Assembly (NCBI GenBank): GCA_012965625.1
Contig: DTSC01000193.1
Span: 1-11,451 of the forward strand
DNA: 11,451 nt
Source: Flavobacteriales bacterium
GTDB lineage: Bacteria > Bacteroidota > Bacteroidia > NORP154
Direction: 5' to 3'
Position numbers and translations under genes: made by a program. Positions 6,749-11,451 of this stretch are shown one piece after another. The notes under the pieces were generated by a model. That model did no database searches. It had not been told where the DNA came from and was given only the letters and a program-made list of their open reading frames with translations. Position 1 is the stretch's first letter. The number at the start of each line of letters is the position of its first letter.

Positions 6749-7963
6749 ATGAACTTTCCTATTTATATCGCAAAAAGGTATCTCTTCGCCAAGAAGTCCC
6801 ACAACGTGATAAATATTATATCAGGAATCTCAATTTTAGGGGTTACTACAGGGACTTTGGCCTTAGTAGTTATCCTCTCTGCTTTTAATGGATTGGAAAA
6901 TTTGGTCATCTCCTTATTCAACTCATTTGATCCAGATATAAAAATTTCAATTAAAGAAGGGAAAACATTTAATACGGTTGGATTCCCAAAAGAAGAAATC
7001 AAGAACCTATCCTCTGTTGCTTTCTATGCTGAAGTACTGGAAGAGCAAGGTTTGGTTAAATACCGAGAACAACAATATATAGCAACAGTTAAAGGGGTTG
7101 AAGAGAATTTTATTAAAATGAGTGGCCTGGATACCATGATGACTGAAGGCAAATTGGTCTTTGAAGAAAATGAGCGCAAATATGCTATAGTAGGCCAAGG
7201 GATAGCCTATTCCCTTTCACTGGCTGTAAGTGATGTATTCAATCCAATAACGATATATATGGCAAAGCGGGGAAATAAGATTTCCCTCAATCCAAAAGAT
7301 GCCTTTTCAATAAAAAAAATTCAAGCCGGTGGTATTTTTTCTATTCAAAAAGATTTTGATACCAAATACATTCTTACCCCTTTATCATTTGTTCGTGACT
7401 TACTAAAGTACAATACCGAAGTGTCTGCCATTGAAATTAAACTTAAAGATGGTGTGGATGCAGCGCTTGCCAAAACACAATTAAAGATGCTAGTTGGAGA
7501 CCGGTTTGATGTAAAAGACCGTTATGAGCAACATGACCTTTTGTATAAGATTATGAGATCAGAGAAGTGGGCTGTTTTTTTAATTTTGACTTTTATTTTG
7601 ATAATAGCTGCCTTTAACTCCGTTGCTTCCCTAACAATGTTAATCTTAGACAAGAAAAAAGATATTGGCATACTTTGGAGTATGGGCTGTGATATTAAAT
7701 TAATTAGAAGGATCTTTCTTTTTGAGGGCGTACTAATCTCATTGATTGGAAATATTGCGGGCTTAGGATTGGGAGCGGGAATCTGTTATATACAGATAAA
7801 ATACAAGCTAATTGAATTTCAGGGGAACTTTGTCGCTAACTCAATACCAGTTGCTATGGAATTACAGGATTTTATATATGTCTTTCTAACAGTCTCATTG
7901 ATAGGATTTATCACGGCTCTACTTCCCTCAAAAATGATCAAACCAGACAAGATCTCTATCTGA
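6749..7963 (+). CDS. FtsX-like ABC transporter permease, LolC/LolE type
   Basis: The 404-residue protein has the LolC/E and FtsX/MacB layout: a membrane helix at about 23-46 (ISGISILGVTTGTLALVVIL), a large periplasmic domain at about 47-270, then three helices near 273-300, 322-348 and 373-393. The loop LDKKKDIGILWSMGCD (300-315) between helices 2 and 3 is the typical coupling segment that contacts the ATPase. The N-terminus (FPIYIAKRYLFAKKSHNVIN) is the usual one for the Bacteroidota member, which supports the ATG at 6749. By family it would release lipoproteins from the inner membrane for transport to the outer membrane. The ATPase (LolD) is not in this window. It is the last gene of the rbfA group. 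Its stop lies 12 bases from the 3' end of the convergent dus gene, with no hairpin between them. Confidence 0.88.
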   Translation: MNFPIYIAKRYLFAKKSHNVINIISGISILGVTTGTLALVVILSAFNGLENLVISLFNSFDPDIKISIKEGKTFNTVGFPKEEIKNLSSVAFYAEVLEEQGLVKYREQQYIATVKGVEENFIKMSGLDTMMTEGKLVFEENERKYAIVGQGIAYSLSLAVSDVFNPITIYMAKRGNKISLNPKDAFSIKKIQAGGIFSIQKDFDTKYILTPLSFVRDLLKYNTEVSAIEIKLKDGVDAALAKTQLKMLVGDRFDVKDRYEQHDLLYKIMRSEKWAVFLILTFILIIAAFNSVASLTMLILDKKKDIGILWSMGCDIKLIRRIFLFEGVLISLIGNIAGLGLGAGICYIQIKYKLIEFQGNFVANSIPVAMELQDFIYVFLTVSLIGFITALLPSKMIKPDKISI

Positions 7964-7975
7964 CTGAGCGTGCCC

Positions 7976-8968
7976 TTAAACAGACTTTATAGGAGAAGGG
8001 TTTGTAAGATAAATATCCAGCAGAGATTGAAGTCGCTCCAAAGAATCCTCTGTTTGAAGTTCAAGACGCATCTCTTTCGAATTAGGGATACCCTTAAAAT
8101 AATTTTTATAGTGTCTGCGCATTTCAAGAATTCCCAGCCTTTCTCCTTTCCAATCAATAGACCGTTCCAAATGTGATCGACAAGCTATAATCCTGTCTTT
8201 CAAGGTAGGCATTGGCAAGTGTTGACCTGTTTTTACGTAATGTTTTATTTCATTAAAGATCCAGGGGTATCCTATACTTGCCCTTCCGATCATCACACCA
8301 TCTACACCATATCGCTCTTTTTTCTCCTTGGCAATTTCCGGTGAGCTGACATCACCATTTCCAAAAACAGGAATTTTCATTCTGGGATTATTCTTAACCT
8401 GGCCTATTAAGGTCCAGTCAGCCTCACCTTTATACATTTGTTTTCTTGTTCTTCCATGAATAGAGATGGCTTTAATGCCAACATCCTGCAGTCGCTCAGC
8501 AACCTCAACCACATATTTTGTTTTCTCATCCCACCCTAACCTGGTTTTAACAGTTACCGGAAGATTGGTGCATTTCACTATTGCAGCTGTCATTTCTACC
8601 ATTTTAGGAATATCCAATAAGATTCCTGCTCCAGCCCCTTTGCAAGTAACTTTCTTTACTGGGCAACCATAGTTAATGTCAATAAGGTCAGGTTTAGCAG
8701 CATCAGCAATTTCAGCAGCCTTAATCATCGGATTAATTTCAGCACCGAAAATCTGTATTCCTATAGGTCTTTCCTGCTCAAAAACATCTAATTTCTTTAT
8801 GCTCTTAGCTGCATCCCTGATCAAACCCTCAGAGGAAATAAATTCCGTAAACATTAGATCAGCCCCGAATTCCTTACAAAGAGCACGGAATGGGGGATCA
8901 CTTACATCCTCCATAGGAGCAAGCAATAGCGGAAAGTCTCCAAGCTCTATATTTCCAATTTTCACCAA
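7976..8968 (-). CDS. dus: tRNA-dihydrouridine synthase, DusB/NifR3 type, TTG start
   Basis: The 330-residue FMN-dependent TIM-barrel enzyme reduces specific uridines in tRNA to dihydrouridine. Visible motifs are APMEDVSDPPFR (17-28) and TEFISSEGL (41-49). DINYGCPVKKV (97-107) contains the likely catalytic C102 and is followed by GAGAGILL. Flavin and substrate residues include K141 (VKTRLGW), H171 in SIHGRTR, GNGD (203-206) and GRAS (228-231). A helical C-terminal domain follows. No in-frame ATG exists upstream, because the frame reaches a TAA at 8981-8983. The TTG at 8966-8968 falls exactly where homologues, as I recall them, begin MVKIGNIEL, so it is preferred over the GTG one codon later. 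The gene is monocistronic, with its own promoter at 8984-9013, and is convergent with the permease. Confidence 0.94.
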   Translation of the reverse strand: MVKIGNIELGDFPLLLAPMEDVSDPPFRALCKEFGADLMFTEFISSEGLIRDAAKSIKKLDVFEQERPIGIQIFGAEINPMIKAAEIADAAKPDLIDINYGCPVKKVTCKGAGAGILLDIPKMVEMTAAIVKCTNLPVTVKTRLGWDEKTKYVVEVAERLQDVGIKAISIHGRTRKQMYKGEADWTLIGQVKNNPRMKIPVFGNGDVSSPEIAKEKKERYGVDGVMIGRASIGYPWIFNEIKHYVKTGQHLPMPTLKDRIIACRSHLERSIDWKGERLGILEMRRHYKNYFKGIPNSKEMRLELQTEDSLERLQSLLDIYLTNPSPIKSV

Positions 8969-8983
8969 GGTATTATACTTTTA

Positions 8984-9013
8984 CAAAATTATCCTGCTTA
9001 ATTAGAATGGCAA
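8984..9013 (-). promoter_or_regulatory. Promoter of dus
   Basis: On the minus strand TTG (9011-9013) is followed by 19 bases and TAATTTTG (8984-8991), a strong Bacteroidota -33/-7 pair. The -7 box ends only 15 bases before the TTG start codon, so the leader would be about 8-12 bases. Confidence 0.6.
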
Positions 9014-9050
9014 TATAAATTTATAATTTTTACAAATTTACCAAAAACTG

Positions 9051-9992
9051 ATGATGGAAGGTCAAGATCCCAAGTTTGCATATTTAACTCCGAGAGCAAA
9101 ATTAGTATTACTAGGTGCAATTATCCTGGTAAGTTCTGGATTTTTTGTGATCTTAGGATCCGTCCTTGGATCGTGGATATATGATGTCAATATTATGGAG
9201 GACCCAAATGCTTTAAATGATCTTGATAATTCAAGCACACTTTCTGCATTAAAATTAATGCAGATTTTCCAGCATGTTGGAATGTTTATAGTCCCTCCTC
9301 TTGTTTTGGCATATCTTGTTAGCCAAAATCCCTTAAAATCTTTAGGCCTTGTAAAAACAGCTAATATTCAAGCATATATCTATTCCGGCCTAATAATATT
9401 TCTTGCTTTGCCATTAATAAATTGGATGGTAGTAATAAACGGACATCTTGCCTTACCTGAATTTATGAGCAGCATTGAAATATGGATGAAAGAAACAGAA
9501 GAAACTGCAAAAAGGTTTACAGAATCCTTTCTAATCATGTCCACAACCCAGGACCTGGCTGTGAATTTATTGATGGTAGCAATTATCCCTGCCATTGGAG
9601 AAGAATTGCTTTTCAGAGGCTTGATACAACGTCTATTTATAAATTGGACTCGTAGTGTTCACTGGGGAATACTGATCGCATCAATTTTATTTAGCGCATT
9701 GCACATGCAGTTTTTTGGGTTCTTGCCCAGAATGATGCTAGGCATCTTGTTTGGTTATTTATTTCTTTGGTCAGGGACACTTTGGGTTCCCATCTTATGC
9801 CATTTTATCAATAATGGCTCAGCAGTGGTATTTGCGTATTTAGAACAACGAGATCTAATGTGGTTCAACGCTGAAAACCTTGGTGCTGAAAATCAGGATA
9901 CCATGATCACAATTGCCTGCACAATTGCTATCAGCGGTTTATTATACCTAATTTATAAAAAGGGAAAAGAGCTGCAAACTATTCAGGTTTAA
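9051..9992 (+). CDS. CPBP family intramembrane glutamic protease
   Basis: The 313-residue polytopic membrane protein has about eight hydrophobic segments. The CPBP (CAAX protease/Abi, PF02517) active-site motifs are all present: EELLFRG at 184-190 (E184, E185, R189), a histidine-bearing helix FSALHMQF with H218, and LCHFINNG at 249-256 with H251 and N255. By family it would be an inner-membrane glutamic protease related to Rce1. The bacterial substrates are generally unknown, and roles range from peptide maturation to bacteriocin immunity. The protein begins with two consecutive ATG codons (9051 and 9054); either could be used. No clear TAnnTTTG box is seen in the 82-base gap shared with dus. 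Its last 14 bases overlap the 3' end of the convergent exbD gene. Confidence 0.9.
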   Translation: MMEGQDPKFAYLTPRAKLVLLGAIILVSSGFFVILGSVLGSWIYDVNIMEDPNALNDLDNSSTLSALKLMQIFQHVGMFIVPPLVLAYLVSQNPLKSLGLVKTANIQAYIYSGLIIFLALPLINWMVVINGHLALPEFMSSIEIWMKETEETAKRFTESFLIMSTTQDLAVNLLMVAIIPAIGEELLFRGLIQRLFINWTRSVHWGILIASILFSALHMQFFGFLPRMMLGILFGYLFLWSGTLWVPILCHFINNGSAVVFAYLEQRDLMWFNAENLGAENQDTMITIACTIAISGLLYLIYKKGKELQTIQV

Positions 9993-10452
9993 CGCCCTTC
10001 TTTGTAGAATAATTGATCTTCAGCGCATTCATCTCCCTCAGCTCTTGTTTAACATCTGAGACGATGCCCATCTTTGCGTCTTGATCCACTTTCAAGGAGG
10101 TAGTCATGAAAGGAACTTCCTTCTCATCTCTTGCTTCTCTTTCAGCAATAATATATTCAGGTAGATCTTTTATTGTAGCATAAGCATCATTTAGCTGGAT
10201 TCTGGGTTCTGTTCCATAAACATCAATCAATGCTTTTATCGGAGGGCCTATATAAATATAGCTAACAAGAGATTTCTTTTCCAATTTCTTGATCTCAGTA
10301 GCTTCCGGAGGAGAAATTTTCACTTTAAGGGTAACTTCCCTCATTACGGTAGTAACCATAAAAAAGAACAAGAGCATAAATACAATATCAGGCAACGATG
10401 CCGTTGATATTGCCGGAGTGCCTCCTTTTCCTTTTCTTGCAAATTTTGCCAA
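9979..10452 (-). CDS. exbD: Biopolymer transport protein ExbD, second paralogue
   Basis: The 157-residue protein has a short cytoplasmic N-terminus and one membrane helix at about 21-38. The helix starts with the proton-path aspartate D22 in the motif LPDIVFMLLFFFMVTT. A periplasmic domain of about 118 residues follows and contains the ExbD-type block SLKVDQDAKMGIVSDV (119-134). ExbD works with ExbB in the inner membrane to pass proton-motive force to TonB and outer-membrane receptors. It lies 26 bases downstream of the first exbD gene in the same operon. Its stop codon overlaps the convergent CPBP gene by 14 bases. It is shorter than the upstream paralogue, and the two diverge strongly outside the helix. 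Confidence 0.93.
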   Translation of the reverse strand: MAKFARKGKGGTPAISTASLPDIVFMLLFFFMVTTVMREVTLKVKISPPEATEIKKLEKKSLVSYIYIGPPIKALIDVYGTEPRIQLNDAYATIKDLPEYIIAEREARDEKEVPFMTTSLKVDQDAKMGIVSDVKQELREMNALKINYSTKKGVKPE

Positions 10453-10478
10453 AATACCGGGTTTTTATCTTAATAATA

Positions 10479-11060
10479 TTAGCCGCCTACGTTTCGTGGC
10501 TCAGCTTCTGAAATCATCATAGGGATTGCTTTACGAATCGCTTTATTCTCATTTTTTCTTAGTTCCTTAAATTTTCTTCCAAATTTTTGCAGGGACAGAT
10601 CATCTCTTAGCTCTCTATATGCTGCAACCAATTCATTCTGAACCCGAATGTACATGCCATAAGATGTCCCCCTATCATTTTGAAGGGATACAACCCCTTT
10701 TGAAACACCATAAGAACCTATAAGATCAATCATCATCGGTTCCTTTTTAGCTGATAGATTTGGATTGTTTGAGGGATTGTTTACAAAGCGTTTACAACTT
10801 TCTCGCAAAGTGGCTATACTTCCAATCTCACCTTCAACCAATAGCTGATCATTGCTATTGACCAATACGGCAAAAACATTTCTTTCTTTAATTGGAGGAG
10901 GTTTGGGAGCCTCGGGATCCAAGGGAGGAGGCAGTTTGCGTAAAATCCCTGTATCAACATCCATGGTTGTTGTAACAAGGAAGAAGATAAGCAATAGAAA
11001 AGCAATGTCGGCCATTGAACCGGCATTGATCTCACTTACTTCGCGTTTACTTCTTCCCAT
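10479..11060 (-). CDS. exbD: Biopolymer transport protein ExbD, first paralogue (proline-rich linker)
   Basis: The start is placed at the ATG at 11060 rather than the adjacent TTG at 11063, giving 193 residues. The N-terminus EINAGSMADIAFLLLIFFLV places the essential aspartate at D18, just inside the single membrane helix (about 18-34). A proline-rich stretch (KLPPPLDPEAPKPPPIK, 42-58) follows and probably spans the periplasm as a stiff linker. The remaining periplasmic domain ends in a family-specific tail with SLQNDRGTSYGMYIRVQNEL and finishes ISEAEPRNVGG, which I recognise from the longer Bacteroidota ExbD class. It should partner ExbB and the second ExbD in a TonB-energising complex. The upstream gene's stop codon lies three bases before the ATG, indicating tight co-transcription. 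Confidence 0.93.
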   Translation of the reverse strand: MGRSKREVSEINAGSMADIAFLLLIFFLVTTTMDVDTGILRKLPPPLDPEAPKPPPIKERNVFAVLVNSNDQLLVEGEIGSIATLRESCKRFVNNPSNNPNLSAKKEPMMIDLIGSYGVSKGVVSLQNDRGTSYGMYIRVQNELVAAYRELRDDLSLQKFGRKFKELRKNENKAIRKAIPMMISEAEPRNVGG

Positions 11061-11063
11061 CAA

Positions 11064-11451
11064 TTACGACTTGAATATTCTGACAATCCCAAAATATATT
11101 ATTAAGCCGAAGCTTAATATCCCTAATATATAAGTGGTAATTATTCCCATTCCAACGTTCCTGGAAGTTGATTCATCAACACCATACTTCTCATATTTCA
11201 GCAAGACCTCATCTGAAGCTAAACCATAAGAAATACCTGCTACCACAGCTAAGGCCAAAACAGCCATTAGCGCTCCTTTGGCATTTTTTGGATTCTGTAT
11301 TAAATAGACAATTGGGAAAATTATTGCTGCAAGGGCAGAAACCAGAAATAAGCAATAGGCCCAATTCAACAGATAGGATTCTCCAATAAACCCAACATAA
11401 AACAATAAACTTAATATTACTGACAGCCCTAATAATCCATAGAGCAAAAAC
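11064..11451 (-). CDS. Four-helix hypothetical membrane protein of the ExbB/ExbD cluster (5' end beyond window)
   Basis: The frame is open to the right edge. The first in-window candidate start is a TTG at 11447, but the true start is probably a few codons further out, so at least 128 residues are seen. Four hydrophobic helices are visible, numbered from that TTG: about 3-20, 28-50, 58-77 and 100-122. Between helices 1 and 2 lies a short loop (GESYLLN). The segment between helices 3 and 4 is GISYGLASDEVLLKYEKYG followed by DESTSRNVGMG. This pattern recalls a conserved, uncharacterised protein found between exbB and exbD in Bacteroidota. Its stop codon is three bases from the exbD ATG, so it belongs to the same operon. 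A role as an accessory subunit of the ExbB/ExbD motor is a guess from context only. Confidence 0.75.
   Translation of the reverse strand, partial: FLLYGLLGLSVILSLLFYVGFIGESYLLNWAYCLFLVSALAAIIFPIVYLIQNPKNAKGALMAVLALAVVAGISYGLASDEVLLKYEKYGVDESTSRNVGMGIITTYILGILSFGLIIYFGIVRIFKS

Noticed and set aside
9051..9992. CPBP protease as part of a bacteriocin or defence system
   Set aside because: No precursor peptide, transporter or immunity partner lies nearby, and its neighbours are housekeeping genes.
11061..11063. TTG just before the exbD ATG as the start codon
   Set aside because: The immediately following ATG gives the usual N-terminus and leaves a normal three-base gap after the upstream stop codon.

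Overview
The window looks like ordinary core chromosome from a member of the Bacteroidota. Three signs support this. There is a secreted protein with SprB-type repeats and a type IX secretion (T9SS) type A C-terminal sorting domain. There are repeated -7 promoter boxes of the form TAnnTTTG ahead of genes, with no convincing Shine-Dalgarno sequences. There are also gene neighbourhoods familiar from this phylum: rbfA followed by an FtsX/LolE-like permease, and a four-helix hypothetical protein followed by two exbD genes. Base composition is AT-rich. The order or genus cannot be fixed from the sequence, but a Flavobacteriia- or Cytophagia-like lineage would fit.

Layout from left to right. Bases 1-1642 (minus) hold the first 547 residues of a large exported two-domain amidohydrolase-family protein that runs off the left edge. 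Bases 1643-1764 are a divergent promoter region. Bases 1765-3435 (plus) hold a small four-helix membrane protein of the cytochrome-b-like DUF type and the ribosome-associated GTPase gene hflX, probably co-transcribed and closed by a bidirectional hairpin terminator. Bases 3492-5078 (minus) encode the T9SS-secreted protein. Bases 5079-5434 are a 356-base divergent intergenic region with two promoters and three short inverted repeats. Bases 5435-7963 (plus) carry rbfA, a membrane-tethered SAM methyltransferase and a LolC/E-type permease. Bases 7976-8968 (minus) encode tRNA-dihydrouridine synthase, apparently with a TTG start. Bases 9051-9992 (plus) encode a CPBP intramembrane protease. From 9979 to the right edge (minus) lies the end of an ExbB/ExbD energy-transduction operon: a four-helix hypothetical protein and two exbD paralogues.

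Functional themes are ribosome and tRNA maturation (hflX, rbfA, dus) and envelope biology (lipoprotein-release-type permease, CPBP protease, ExbD proton-motive-force transduction, T9SS export, exported amidohydrolase). All genes look intact apart from truncation at the two window edges. I saw no mobile element, CRISPR array, tRNA or rRNA, and no clear sign of horizontal transfer.

I did not find a convincing undescribed system. The points most worth a second look are the hairpin-rich region upstream of rbfA, the membrane-anchored methyltransferase placed inside an rbfA/permease operon, the histidine-rich membrane protein before hflX, the apparently metal-site-less first half of the amidohydrolase, and the TTG start with a very short leader in dus.
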